From Cytobacillus eiseniae (GTDB lineage Bacteria; Bacillota; Bacilli; Bacillales; Cytobacillaceae), in the NCBI RefSeq assembly GCF_017874625.1, contig NZ_JAGIKZ010000005.1, positions 62,001 through 126,000 on the forward strand: a stretch of DNA of 64,000 nucleotides, in the 5' to 3' direction. A model generated the notes under the pieces. It was not told the DNA's origin, ran no database searches, and saw only the letters and a program-made list of their open reading frames with translations. The first letter of the stretch is position 1; each line of letters begins with the position of its first letter. Positions 16,792-26,013 of this stretch are shown here, one piece after another. The position numbers and the translations under genes are program-made.

Positions 16792-18171
16792 TCAGCTTAT
16801 AGGCAGCTCCACAATAAACGTAGTTCCTTCATTTTCTTTGCTTCTAACGTGAATGTGACCACCATGGAGACGAATAATCGTTTCAACAATAGATAGCCCT
16901 AATCCTGTTCCCTCTACTGTTCGTGTGCGTGCAATGTCGGCCCGATAAAAACGATCAAAAATTCTCTCTACTTCCGTCTTGTTCAATCCGATTCCAGTAT
17001 CTTCAAATGTGATAAAAACCGATTCACCTTCTTCTCTAATCGATAGCTCAATACTGCCGTCCTGTTTATTATATTTAATCGCATTTGATAAAAGATTATC
17101 CCACACAGTATTCAGTAAAGAAGGGTCCCCGTTAATATCGATATCAGGCAATGAATAGCTAAGCATTAATCCTTTTTCACTAACTGCCCATTGATAATTT
17201 CTCACTAATTCCTTTATTTGCTTGGCAACATTAAATCGTCCTTTATTTAAAAGATCCTCATTTCGATCTAATGAGGCAAGCAGTAATAATTGTTTTGTTA
17301 AAGTGGAAAGTCGTTTAATTTCATCATTAATAATGGAAACATATTGCCGTCTTTCTTCCACACTTATCGATTCATTCTCTAATAGATTCGTATAGCCTTT
17401 AATATTGGATAGTGGTGACTGGATATCATGAGAAATATTCGATGTGAATTCCTTTCTCATATCATCCATTTGTTCTAGCTTTTTTGCCATTCGTAAAAAG
17501 CTATCAGTAAGATCTCCAAGTTCATCCCGACGTGTGCGATCAAGTTCAACATTGAAATTTCCATTTGAAAGTAACTTAGTCGCCCTCGTTAAGTTAGAAA
17601 TTGGTTTAACTAAATACTTTGTACTAATAACGACCATAGAAATACTTAAAGCAACCGTTAATACAAGAATCCAACCAAATAAAATATGCATCTCATTGAA
17701 AAGAAGTTTAATATCTGGTCTCACAAAGAGAGCAAAGCTTCTTCCATTGTGCTTCAATGGAACACCAATCGTATTTCCAAGTTCATTTGCAAAAAAGCCC
17801 GTTACAAAGGTTTCCTGTGGAAAGTCGAGAATTCCGTGGAAAACACTCCCATTCAATACATACTCTTTTGTTGAGTCAGGCAGACGTTTATCTCTAAATG
17901 CTTCTCCATAAAAAACACCATGTCCATTACTGTCTACTAGATACATTTGGTAGCCGACTGCGGTAATGCTTTCTAAATACTCTGCTAGGTCAACCGTTGG
18001 GTGCTCTTTTGCAAAAGCAGCAATATCTAAGGCGATTTTTGTATTTTTTTCGTCATTATAAGGCTTTAATTTTTGCTGATAATAACTATTAGAAATTAAA
18101 AAAGCTAAAATAAAGCTTACAAACATGATACTAATCGTCATTACAGTAAATTTCACATACAGCGTTTTCAT
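16792..18171 (-). CDS. hssS: Haem-responsive sensor histidine kinase HssS
   Basis: A 459-residue membrane kinase: TM1 at 8-29, an extracellular domain at 30-160, TM2 at 164-184, HAMP, the HisKA motif with H248 (SNISHDIQSPLSNIKG), and an HATPase domain (N, G1 DTGIGL, G2 GTGLGLSI). The sensor domain keeps the HssS pattern seen in Staphylococcus: GHGVFYGEAFR, FHGI, FVTGFF and FALFVRPDI. HssS responds to haem exposure and phosphorylates HssR. Its start overlaps the hssR stop by four bases. Confidence 0.87.
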   Translation of the reverse strand: MKTLYVKFTVMTISIMFVSFILAFLISNSYYQQKLKPYNDEKNTKIALDIAAFAKEHPTVDLAEYLESITAVGYQMYLVDSNGHGVFYGEAFRDKRLPDSTKEYVLNGSVFHGILDFPQETFVTGFFANELGNTIGVPLKHNGRSFALFVRPDIKLLFNEMHILFGWILVLTVALSISMVVISTKYLVKPISNLTRATKLLSNGNFNVELDRTRRDELGDLTDSFLRMAKKLEQMDDMRKEFTSNISHDIQSPLSNIKGYTNLLENESISVEERRQYVSIINDEIKRLSTLTKQLLLLASLDRNEDLLNKGRFNVAKQIKELVRNYQWAVSEKGLMLSYSLPDIDINGDPSLLNTVWDNLLSNAIKYNKQDGSIELSIREEGESVFITFEDTGIGLNKTEVERIFDRFYRADIARTRTVEGTGLGLSIVETIIRLHGGHIHVRSKENEGTTFIVELPIS

Positions 18172-18848
18172 TGACGGTGGACCTCCAATAAATATCCAAT
18201 CCCACGCACTGTTTTTATTTGAAAATCATCAGTCAATTGAGAAAAACGCTCCCTTAATCTTTTTATATGAACATCAACAGTTCTCTCATCCCCTTCATAA
18301 TCTAGACCCCAAATCTGTTCAATTAGCTGCTCTCTCGAAAACACTTGCATCGGGTTAGAAAGGAGAAAAAATAAAAGCTCAAATTCCTTTAAGGGCAAAA
18401 GAAAGGTTCGGTCCTTAATCTTCACTTCATAGCTTTTTTTATTTATTGTTGTATTTCCTACGCGCACGATTGATCCATCTGGTTGATGATCATAACGGCG
18501 CAACAAGGCTTTTATGCGAAAGCTTAATTCCTTTGGTTCAAATGGCTTGACTAAATAATCATCTGTTCCAGCTTGAAACCCACGCTCCTTGTCTTCAATT
18601 TGATTTTTAGCAGTTAAAAGGATCACCGGAATATCATACTGATTTCGAATCGCTTTCGTTAGCTCATAGCCATCCATGAACGGCATCATTAAATCCACAA
18701 CAGCTAAATCACATGCTTCAGTTTTCAGAATATCTAAAGCTTCCATCCCGTCTTTTGCTTGAATTACTTTATACCCCGCCTCAGTTAAGTGGATATGTAC
18801 GAGTCTTAAAATATTAAGATCGTCATCTACAATCAGAATATTGGTCAT
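18168..18848 (-). CDS. hssR: Haem response regulator HssR (OmpR family)
   Basis: 226 residues: a receiver domain with the acidic pocket and phosphoacceptor in VVDLMMPFMDG, the conserved LLTAK lysine, then a winged-helix DNA-binding domain (ERTVDVHIKRLRERF, VRGIGYLLE). It activates the haem exporter genes hrtBA in known systems. The ATG at 18848 has AGGAG eight bases upstream; in-frame ATG and TTG codons just upstream are alternatives. A matching direct repeat is present upstream of hrtB. Confidence 0.87.
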   Translation of the reverse strand: MTNILIVDDDLNILRLVHIHLTEAGYKVIQAKDGMEALDILKTEACDLAVVDLMMPFMDGYELTKAIRNQYDIPVILLTAKNQIEDKERGFQAGTDDYLVKPFEPKELSFRIKALLRRYDHQPDGSIVRVGNTTINKKSYEVKIKDRTFLLPLKEFELLFFLLSNPMQVFSREQLIEQIWGLDYEGDERTVDVHIKRLRERFSQLTDDFQIKTVRGIGYLLEVHRQ

Positions 18849-18873
18849 CATCAATTCTCCTATACGATAGCTA

Positions 18874-18903
18874 AACTAGCCCTGATTGATATCAAGGCTA
18901 GTT
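18874..18903 (-). terminator. Weak hairpin between hrtA and hssR
   Basis: An AACTAGCC / GGCTAGTT stem (8 bp) with a 14-base loop, followed only by TTTAG. It may lower read-through from the transporter genes into hssRS. Confidence 0.4.
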
Positions 18904-18918
18904 AATAATTTTAATATA

Positions 18919-19593
18919 CTATACAACTTGCCCATCACTTATTGTAATGATTTGATCGGCATAAGTAAGCATTTCTTCGTCATGGGTAACCATCAATGTA
19001 GCTATATTTAGCGTTTTCGTTAAATCGCGGATTAGCTTCATAACATCTTTTGACCTTTTTGAATCTAAGCTTGCCGTCGGTTCATCTGCAAAGAGAACTT
19101 TTGGTTTATGGATAATCGCACGAGCAATGGCAATCCGCTGTTTTTCCCCACCTGATAATGAAGACGGATACGCTTTTTTCCGATGGGACATTTCTACTAA
19201 ACCTAGTAGCTTGTTTATTTCTTTTTGTGCTTCATCCTTCTTTAATTTCGTTTCGGCAACATCCAGCATGAGCATCAATTGTTCTTCTACTGTAAGAAAA
19301 GGAACGAGATGGGCAAATTGAAAGACAAAGCCAAATTTACATGCTCTGATTTTCCGCACTTGCTCTGAATTCATGGAAATCATATTTTCCCCTTCAAATA
19401 TGACTTGTCCATCAGATGCACGTTGAAGTCCTGCTGCTATTGTAAGCAACGTACTTTTTCCAGAACCTGATGCACCAACTAATGCTGTGATCTCCCCTTC
19501 TTTCAAAGAAAGATTCACACCTTTTAATATTTCTTCCTTCACTTCGCCATTCAAAAATGTTTTTCTAACTTCATCTATAGTAAATATTGTCAT
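18919..19593 (-). CDS. hrtA: Haem efflux ABC transporter, ATP-binding protein HrtA
   Basis: A 224-residue ATPase of the MacB/LolD type. Walker A GASGSGKST (40-48), Q-loop FVFQFAHLVPFL, signature LSGGEKQRIAIARA and Walker B VLFADEPTASLD are all intact. With HrtB it exports excess haem or relieves its toxicity at the membrane. It starts one base after the hrtB stop, so the pair is coupled. Confidence 0.85.
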   Translation of the reverse strand: MTIFTIDEVRKTFLNGEVKEEILKGVNLSLKEGEITALVGASGSGKSTLLTIAAGLQRASDGQVIFEGENMISMNSEQVRKIRACKFGFVFQFAHLVPFLTVEEQLMLMLDVAETKLKKDEAQKEINKLLGLVEMSHRKKAYPSSLSGGEKQRIAIARAIIHKPKVLFADEPTASLDSKRSKDVMKLIRDLTKTLNIATLMVTHDEEMLTYADQIITISDGQVV

Positions 19594-19594
19594 C

Positions 19595-20629
19595 TTAAAC
19601 CTCTCCTTGTTGAATGGCTTGTAATGGTTCGACTTTTTTGATTTGTATCCCTGAAAGTGTCGCTCCTATAAATCCAATCACCAGGAAAATAATCGACAAT
19701 TGTATAGTCGTCTCCATCGTTAAATGAAACGGCATTCCATTAGGCGCAATTTGAGTAAACACTTGGCTAATTGCAATCGATAGACAAAGCGCCATGACTG
19801 TAATAACCATCATTTGTGTCCACATCATTTTAAACAAAGCATTTGTCTTTACTCCAATAGCTTTAAGAATCCCGTAAAGGCCCATTTTTTGAACATTCAT
19901 CATGTAGAAGAAAATCGCAAATAGCATCCCACTAATGACGACTAAAAACCAAACAATCATATTTAATGACATTTGCTCTGCGCTATAGCTTGGAATTGTA
20001 TTGAGAAAATCCTTCTTTGAAAATAACTGTAACCCAGCAATTACATGTGACAACTCTCCATCTGGTACGAAAACAAACTGCATTTCCAAGGCACGGTACA
20101 TGTCCTGATAGTCTCTCATATGAATAAATGCAACAGGCGCATGACTGTATTTCTTTTGATCGACAAATCCTTTTACAATAAACTGACCATTATATTGATT
20201 ATTTGTCAGTGTATCACCAATCTTCACTCCTTCTTCCTGTAATGAGCGATCCAATACAATTTCTCCCCTTTTCACATGAGGAAAAAATGTTGAGTCCGTT
20301 GCTGTTACAAAAGCAACACTACGCTGCTTACCCGCTTCCTCATTCAAAAAACCCATTTGAATGGACAGCGCTACGGCATCCTCCTCTTTATTTAACAGCC
20401 TCTCTTGGGTACTACTATCTATTCTTGACAGATTATAGGTTTCCTCTGCATCTTCACTCATATAAAATGAACCATTTGGTAAATCTTTAATTAATGCGGC
20501 ATTGTCTTGTGATAGTCCACTCGCCAAACCAGATATAATAAACGTCAATAAACTAACAAGAAAAACGATTGAACCTAAAATCAAAAATTTCCCCTTATTT
20601 TTCTTCATTTCTTTCCAACCAATGTTCAT
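19595..20629 (-). CDS. hrtB: Haem efflux ABC transporter, permease HrtB
   Basis: A 344-residue FtsX-type permease with one N-terminal TM (15-37), a large extracellular domain (40-225) and three C-terminal TMs. Shared with staphylococcal HrtB are FIISGLASGL, YSAEQMSLNMIVWFL, FFYMMNVQKMGLYGILKAIGVKT (given in part) and MPFHLTMETT. First gene of hrtB-hrtA-hssR-hssS. A direct repeat with the HssR spacing lies just upstream. Confidence 0.85.
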   Translation of the reverse strand: MNIGWKEMKKNKGKFLILGSIVFLVSLLTFIISGLASGLSQDNAALIKDLPNGSFYMSEDAEETYNLSRIDSSTQERLLNKEEDAVALSIQMGFLNEEAGKQRSVAFVTATDSTFFPHVKRGEIVLDRSLQEEGVKIGDTLTNNQYNGQFIVKGFVDQKKYSHAPVAFIHMRDYQDMYRALEMQFVFVPDGELSHVIAGLQLFSKKDFLNTIPSYSAEQMSLNMIVWFLVVISGMLFAIFFYMMNVQKMGLYGILKAIGVKTNALFKMMWTQMMVITVMALCLSIAISQVFTQIAPNGMPFHLTMETTIQLSIIFLVIGFIGATLSGIQIKKVEPLQAIQQGEV

Positions 20630-20664
20630 CTTTATTCCTCCAATCTCCTCTTTGACATCCTTAG

Positions 20665-20695
20665 TTTATAATCGTTATGTGAACTGCAGATGAAC
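20665..20695 (-). promoter_or_regulatory. HssR-type direct repeat and -10 of the hrtBA promoter
   Basis: Minus strand GTTCATCTG-CA-GTTCACATA (20676-20695) matches the known HssR site, two GTTCATATT copies two bases apart, at 7 of 9 positions in each half. A -10-like TATAAA follows at 20665-20670, placing the repeat over the -35 position, as expected for an activator. Confidence 0.7.
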
Positions 20696-20728
20696 GAGTC
20701 GATTCCATTGGAAAGAAAAATGACGATA

Positions 20729-20765
20729 ATAAAGAGCCAAAGAAATATATTCTCAGGCTCTTTAT
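20729..20765 (-). terminator. Terminator of yqjQ
   Basis: A perfect 10-bp stem ATAAAGAGCC / GGCTCTTTAT, followed on the minus strand by a short T-rich tail. Confidence 0.75.
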
Positions 20766-20774
20766 CATCATCAT

Positions 20775-21566
20775 CTATTTTTTATCAAACATTTTCCCAG
20801 CAACTTTCTCAGCCAGATGAGGAAAGACATTGTACAGCGTACTGCCAATATCCATCCATCTTGGCAGATTCAACTCACGCTTAGGATGAATCATTAATTG
20901 AGTAATTTTATTAGCTACCTCATCGGACTTAAGCATGAATCTCTTTACGTTTTTTATATAATTCCCCGATTTATCAGCAATCGTGAAGAAGTTCGTTTCA
21001 ATTGGACCTGGATTCACAGCTGTCACAAATATATTTGTCTTGGCAAGCTCCATCCTTAAACTATTTGTGAAACCAAGCACCGCATGCTTCGTCGCAGAAT
21101 AACCGCTTGATTTAGGAGTGGCTAATTTTCCTGCTTGAGAGGCAATGTTAATGATATGTCCTGCATTTCTTTCAAGCATGGACGGAAGGACTTCCTTTGT
21201 ACAAGCCATTAATCCTAGTACATTCACATCAAACATCTTTGCAATTTCCTCAAAGCTTGCTTCAGAAAAAGCATCGAACACACCAAAACCAGCATTATTG
21301 AGAAGGATATCCACATACCCAACCTCTTCATAAATTTGTTGAAAAACCTTTTTTACTTGTTCAAAATCGCTCACATCAAGTTGAAAATAAATACTATTTA
21401 CGGCTGTTTTTTTATTGATAGTCTCGCAAATTTTATGTAATCGATCACTGGACCTAGCTAAAAGTATCGGCCGTGCACCTAGTTCAGCTACTTTCATGGC
21501 GACATTTTCACCAATCCCTGATGAGGCACCTGTAATGACAATATTTTTATTGACTAATTTGTTCAT
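20775..21566 (-). CDS. yqjQ: Short-chain dehydrogenase YqjQ
   Basis: A 263-residue SDR enzyme. The nucleotide-binding motif is TGASSGIGE (12-20), with NNAGFG at 90-95 and the catalytic S143, Y156 and K160 (YSATKH). NADP preference is plausible but not read directly. Substrate unknown. It follows yqjP by 42 bp on the same strand, the B. subtilis arrangement. Confidence 0.88.
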   Translation of the reverse strand: MNKLVNKNIVITGASSGIGENVAMKVAELGARPILLARSSDRLHKICETINKKTAVNSIYFQLDVSDFEQVKKVFQQIYEEVGYVDILLNNAGFGVFDAFSEASFEEIAKMFDVNVLGLMACTKEVLPSMLERNAGHIINIASQAGKLATPKSSGYSATKHAVLGFTNSLRMELAKTNIFVTAVNPGPIETNFFTIADKSGNYIKNVKRFMLKSDEVANKITQLMIHPKRELNLPRWMDIGSTLYNVFPHLAEKVAGKMFDKK

Positions 21567-21608
21567 TTTTCACCTCAATAATAATTGTGAGAGCCTATTG
21601 CGATAAAA

Positions 21609-22571
21609 CTATATATGATATAGAAATGCCTGTCCCTTTTTATTAATCATAATTTCGCCGATTGCGTGCAAATAGTCAAGCTGGGCAACTGTTTCAGACA
21701 GTGTCAGAGAAAGCTCTTTTTCATACACAGTTGGAAATAGGCGGCGACATATTTCAAACACAGTGAGCGACTCTGACTCTAACCATTTCCTCACATGCAA
21801 GGCCCGTTCATGCTGGCGGGCAAGCCGTTTTTCAATGAGCTCATTCACTTGATCAATATCCTCCCCATGCCCAGGATAAACAACCTGAATCGGAAGGTGC
21901 ATTAATTTTTTCAGTGATTCATTGTATTGTAATTGGGGTCTAGGTCGTTCTGTTTCTCCTGGTAATGGCGGCTCAAGCAATGGATTTGGTGAAATGTGAG
22001 CAAGCAAGTGATCACCGCCAATATATACTCCATCTATTTCTCGAAAAAGTCCAATATGGCTTTGAGCATGGCCAGGCGTTTCAATCACTCGCCACGATTC
22101 AAGACCCGGCGGTGTATCTCCTTCTACTAATTCACCAGTAAGTGAACGATTACAAGTGAAGCGTAGCGTTTTTTTCATTAAACCAATCAATGATAAATAT
22201 TTCTCAGGTATGCCAAATTCATGGAAGAGCTGATAATAAAATTCATCATGTGAGCTTAAAAAATCTTCTGTACGAGATAGCCATCTTTGATTAAAGCGAT
22301 GTCCATACACTTCTAAGCCCGGTGCAAAATAATCCAAAAGACCAGCATGATCTGGATGATGATGGGTTAGCACAACCTGCTCAATATCATGTGGGGTTAA
22401 TTCTAAAGCTTTCAGCTGTAATGTTAAAGCTTCCCATGCCGTTTCTGTTTTAGGCCCAACGTCAATAAGGGTTAGTTTCTCCCCTTTTACAACATATACA
22501 TTGACATCACCGACTGGAAAAGGAGTCGGGATTACGAGTTTGGCAATGCCATTTTTCCATTCTGCCATCAT
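21609..22571 (-). CDS. yqjP: Metallo-beta-lactamase-fold hydrolase YqjP
   Basis: 320 residues. The metal-binding H-x-H-x-D-H appears as LTHHHPDHAGL near residue 70, with further ligands in ETPGHAQSHIG, GGDHL and VYPGHGE. The C-terminal half has a winged-helix-like region (VFEICRRLFPTVYEKELSLTL). Likely a thioesterase or glyoxalase-II-like hydrolase. First gene of a yqjP-yqjQ pair; GGAG precedes the start. Confidence 0.87.
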   Translation of the reverse strand: MMAEWKNGIAKLVIPTPFPVGDVNVYVVKGEKLTLIDVGPKTETAWEALTLQLKALELTPHDIEQVVLTHHHPDHAGLLDYFAPGLEVYGHRFNQRWLSRTEDFLSSHDEFYYQLFHEFGIPEKYLSLIGLMKKTLRFTCNRSLTGELVEGDTPPGLESWRVIETPGHAQSHIGLFREIDGVYIGGDHLLAHISPNPLLEPPLPGETERPRPQLQYNESLKKLMHLPIQVVYPGHGEDIDQVNELIEKRLARQHERALHVRKWLESESLTVFEICRRLFPTVYEKELSLTLSETVAQLDYLHAIGEIMINKKGQAFLYHI

Positions 22572-22736
22572 TTCATCTCCTCAAAATACTATATCTAGAT
22601 AGATTTATATTCAACTGTATTAATGCTTTTTTAAATATACAACTAATTTTACCTTTCTTCTTGATAATTGTCATTATTTTCACATAACTTTAGGGTTTGT
22701 TTATTCATATAACACTTCCGCTGCAAAAGAATCGAT

Positions 22737-22761
22737 AGAACAACATAGGTTGTTCTTTTTA
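22737..22761 (+). terminator. Terminator-like hairpin in the leader of the LCP gene
   Basis: AGAACAAC-ATAG-GTTGTTCT (8-bp perfect stem, 4-base loop) followed by five T. No plus-strand gene ends upstream, so it either ends a short leader or small RNA, or attenuates the LCP gene. Confidence 0.5.
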
Positions 22762-22821
22762 ACGAATATCTGTTATTCTGTACTTAATTGAAACTTTAGC
22801 ATTTGATGGAGGGATAATGAA

Positions 22822-23751
22822 ATGAGGTCCACTTCTAAAAAGAAAAAAAGAAAATGGATCCTGATAACCGGAATCATCAGCCTATTTGTACTCATCTGTG
22901 CAGGGATATACGGGTATTCCATATACAAATCATTAACAACAGCGGTTGCAACGATGCATCAACCAATCGAAAGAGAACGATCCGAAAAAAGAATAGAAGA
23001 AATTATCTTTGAAAAAAAAGAGCCATTTTCCGTTCTCATGCTAGGGGTTGATGAACGCGAGGACGATCGTGGACGTTCTGATTCAATGATTGTTTTAACC
23101 GTTAATCCGAATCAAAATTCTGTCAAGATGCTCAGCATCCCTCGCGATACTCGCACAGAAATTATTGGCCGTGGAGAAGAGGATAAAATTAACCATGCCT
23201 ATGCTTTTGGGGGCATCGAGATGTCAATTGCTACCGTTGAACATTTATTAGATATCCCCATTGATTACTATATCCAAATAAATATGGAAGGTTTTATGGA
23301 TATCGTTGATTCGGTTGGTGGGGTAACTGTGAATAATGATTTAGATTTCACGATAGGCGATAGCCATTTTCCTAAAGGTGAAATCACGTTAGATGGTGAA
23401 GATGCTTTGCTGTTTTCCCGAATGAGATATGAGGATCCGAGGGGTGACTTTGGCCGCCAATTAAGACAGCGTGAAGTCATTCAAGCAATAATTAAAGAAG
23501 GAGCAAGTCTTTCATCCTTAACTAACTATCAAAAGATTTTTCGTGCATTAGGGAAAAATATTAAAACAAATCTAACGTTCAATGAAATGATCGATATCCA
23601 AAGAAATTACCGGAATGCAGCAAAAGCGATTGAACAACTGCCACTAGAAGGAGATAATCAATTAATCAATCAAATTTATTACTTTATGATTTCCGACGAA
23701 GAAGAAGAACGTATTCAAGGGGAACTAAAAACTCATCTGGAATTAACATAA
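22822..23751 (+). CDS. LytR-CpsA-Psr (LCP) family cell-wall polymer ligase
   Basis: 309 residues: a short basic cytoplasmic N-terminus, one TM (12-35), then an extracellular LCP domain. Conserved residues are present: D77, R83, R85, D87 (LGVDEREDDRGRSDSM) and R108-D109 (IPRDTRTEI). LCP enzymes attach teichoic acids and other glycopolymers to peptidoglycan, and in B. subtilis are TagT, TagU and TagV. Which paralogue this is cannot be told. The site GGAGGGATAATGAA precedes the ATG. Confidence 0.88.
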   Translation: MRSTSKKKKRKWILITGIISLFVLICAGIYGYSIYKSLTTAVATMHQPIERERSEKRIEEIIFEKKEPFSVLMLGVDEREDDRGRSDSMIVLTVNPNQNSVKMLSIPRDTRTEIIGRGEEDKINHAYAFGGIEMSIATVEHLLDIPIDYYIQINMEGFMDIVDSVGGVTVNNDLDFTIGDSHFPKGEITLDGEDALLFSRMRYEDPRGDFGRQLRQREVIQAIIKEGASLSSLTNYQKIFRALGKNIKTNLTFNEMIDIQRNYRNAAKAIEQLPLEGDNQLINQIYYFMISDEEEERIQGELKTHLELT

Positions 23752-23777
23752 TTTTTCGTTTTTTCTCATAATGCCTC

Positions 23778-23807
23778 TTGACAAACAAGCTTGTCCACCT
23801 TCATAAT
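23778..23807 (+). promoter_or_regulatory. Promoter of the proI T-box transcript
   Basis: TTGACA (23778-23783), 18 bp, CATAAT (23802-23807), just before the T-box leader. Confidence 0.55.
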
Positions 23808-23814
23808 CACTATT

Positions 23815-24085
23815 AATATCTTAAGAATGAAAATGTAGCGATGAATAAGGCCAGTAAATGGATAATGACGAAAGAGAGTGAAGTTCGAACCCGGCTGAAA
23901 GACTTCACCGTCCACTTCCCCATTGAACCTACCTTATGAGCGGTTAGGCAAACCTAAACGTGTGATCCGGCGTTAACGGAATTGAGATGCCTTTTTCTCA
24001 GCTTTTTTGGGAGAGGCAATTGAAGGTGGTACCGCGAAAAGCTTAGTCCTTTCGTCCTTTACAGGATGGAGGGGCTTTTTTTATT
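23815..24085 (+). ncRNA. T-box riboswitch (proline) upstream of proI
   Basis: A tRNA-sensing leader. The T-box sequence AAGGTGGTACCGCG is at 24023-24036 and the terminator (AGTCCTTTCGTCCT with AGGATGGAGGGGCT, then seven T) at 24043-24082. A stem I region precedes them, with GAA-CCT-ACC placing a CCT (Pro) codon at 23928-23930 in the specifier position. Uncharged tRNA-Pro should stabilise the antiterminator and raise proI expression, which fits the gene's role. Confidence 0.88.
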
Positions 24086-24115
24086 GAAATTACATTTCTA
24101 GGAGGAGGAACAACC

Positions 24116-24952
24116 ATGAACAAATTAGCTATCATCGGTGCGGGCTCAATGGCAGAGGCTTTGCTGTCTGGCATTGTGAAAAATAAGTTAATGGATAGCA
24201 AGCAAATATGGATGACGAATAAAGCCGATCATGAAAAATTAATTGCCTTGCAAAATCAATATGGTGTGCAGACTACTTATGATTTAGAAGCAATTTTTCA
24301 AGATGTCGATGCCGTTATTCTTGCAGTAAAGCCAAAAGATGCAGCTGAAGCCATTTCTTATATAAAAAGCTACTTAAAAGAAGGATTGCTCCTCATTTCT
24401 GTCATGGCAGGCGTGGGCATTCAAACAATTGAGAAACTTGTCGATCCATCTTTAGCCATTGTTCGTGCTATGCCAAATACATCCGCTGCCATTGGAAAAT
24501 CCGCTACCGCTCTTGCAATCAATACGAAGGTATCCCCTACACAGTTAGAACTTTCACTTAATATATTTAAAACCGTTGGCCTAACAACAACTGTCCAAGA
24601 AGATCAGCTTGATGCTGTCACTGGTCTTTCTGGCAGTGGGCCTGCTTATATCTATTACTTAGCAGAAGCAATGGAAAAGAGCGCAATCGATAGCGGTCTT
24701 GAGAAAGATGTTGCAAAGGAATTAATTATCCAAACATTAATAGGTGCAGCAGAAATGCTAGCAAAATCAAAAAAAGAGCCTGAACAGCTAAGAAAAGAAG
24801 TAACAAGTCCTGGCGGAACAACAGAAGCAGGTTTGAAAATTTTAGAAACCTATCGTGTACAGCATGCATTTATCGATTGCATTAAAGAAGCAACCGCACA
24901 GTCTAAACGACTTGGCGAACATATTCGTGCTGGGATGAAAATGAATAGTTAG
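24116..24952 (+). CDS. proI: Pyrroline-5-carboxylate reductase
   Basis: The final step of proline synthesis, reducing pyrroline-5-carboxylate with NAD(P)H. The 278 residues have the N-terminal Rossmann motif IIGAGSMAEALLSG, AVKPKD, the MPNTSAAIG segment and the C-terminal signature LTGLSGSGPAYIYY-like (here VTGLSGSGPAYIYY) with TSPGGTTEAGL. It is preceded by a Pro-type T-box and a strong site GGAGGAGGAACAACC. The order next to yqjP and yqjQ matches B. subtilis yqjO. Confidence 0.94.
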   Translation: MNKLAIIGAGSMAEALLSGIVKNKLMDSKQIWMTNKADHEKLIALQNQYGVQTTYDLEAIFQDVDAVILAVKPKDAAEAISYIKSYLKEGLLLISVMAGVGIQTIEKLVDPSLAIVRAMPNTSAAIGKSATALAINTKVSPTQLELSLNIFKTVGLTTTVQEDQLDAVTGLSGSGPAYIYYLAEAMEKSAIDSGLEKDVAKELIIQTLIGAAEMLAKSKKEPEQLRKEVTSPGGTTEAGLKILETYRVQHAFIDCIKEATAQSKRLGEHIRAGMKMNS

Positions 24953-24981
24953 CCTTTTGCGATCGGCTTTACGGACCTTAT

Positions 24982-25941
24982 TTAGTTTTTTTGAGTATAC
25001 ATTCTTCCTTTTTTTGATCCAGTATAGGGAAGGTTCATTTTCTTTAAGAGGCGGCTTGCTGTATAGGGTGAAGATAGATGGAGAAATTCACATAATTTTT
25101 TATTTGTAATTGTGGAATTTATTAGAAGGAAATAATCATTCATTGCTTGAAGATGTGCATCTTTATTTTTCAATTGGCAAGTTGGGCAATGCCAGGTTCC
25201 ATGTATTCGTTCCATGCCAAATTTTTCACATTGAAGACACTGAACGCCAGTTATAATATCCGTTTCAGGTATTTTAAAATAGCTTAGGACATCATATGTT
25301 TCTGGAATATGATTTTTAATTAACAATTTTGCTAATTTCTTTATATCATTGGATGTTAACTGATCCTCTGTGTATTGCATACTTAGTTTATTCATTCTTT
25401 CTCCTATCTCTTGTGGATGGATTACATTCCGCTGCGCTTCATAGTACTGAGGATCTGATTTTATGATTGTGGATGGATTGCTGATAACAACTAAATAATC
25501 TAAGGGTAATTGAATTTTTCTTTCTTTTAGCCAGTTTGTCCATTCCTCTCGCTGCCTTTTCGCTTGAACAATTGGGCAAAGATAAGCCTTTTCAAGATTA
25601 TTAACTGACTGAATAAGTTGCTTGTGCTTGGAATCAAAGTAAATTGTACCTATATAATTCTTAATCTCAAGGTTCAAAGTTAATTTCTTACTAAGAATCA
25701 TCGTATCCATTTGGAAGAAACTATCCCCATTTTGAAGTCGTAATCCATGAAAAATAAGGTATTCCTTCTCAGGTAGCTTTTTCACAAAATAATCGGATGC
25801 CTTTTCTCCCTGGTATCCAGCCATTCTTTTCCTTTGTTCCGATTCAATAAGAGGACGTTTCACATGATTTTTTGAGAGCCTGTTAAGTAACACCTCATTT
25901 TTGTGTAACCTAAGGGGCTTAACTCTTTCCAATGCAATCAA
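24982..25941 (-). CDS. NERD-domain protein with zinc ribbon
   Basis: 319 residues from a TTG start (AGGTG eight bases upstream); an in-frame TTG at 25968 has no site. The NERD (nuclease-related) domain covers residues about 45-150, with the conserved acidic and Lys pattern in QMDTMILSKK and LEIKNYIGTIYF. The C-terminus has a four-Cys ribbon (CLQCEKFGMERIHGTWHC-PTC) and a helix-turn-helix-like tail. A DNA-processing role is inferred. It faces the 40-bp tandem array across its promoter region. B. subtilis has NERD protein yqjN-type variation here; equivalence is uncertain. Confidence 0.82.
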   Translation of the reverse strand: MIALERVKPLRLHKNEVLLNRLSKNHVKRPLIESEQRKRMAGYQGEKASDYFVKKLPEKEYLIFHGLRLQNGDSFFQMDTMILSKKLTLNLEIKNYIGTIYFDSKHKQLIQSVNNLEKAYLCPIVQAKRQREEWTNWLKERKIQLPLDYLVVISNPSTIIKSDPQYYEAQRNVIHPQEIGERMNKLSMQYTEDQLTSNDIKKLAKLLIKNHIPETYDVLSYFKIPETDIITGVQCLQCEKFGMERIHGTWHCPTCQLKNKDAHLQAMNDYFLLINSTITNKKLCEFLHLSSPYTASRLLKKMNLPYTGSKKGRMYTQKN

Positions 25942-26013
25942 AGATCTCACACCTTTCTTAAATTTCAAGGATATATTCGATTCAATTGATAAGAACTCCT
26001 GCTTTATGAATAA

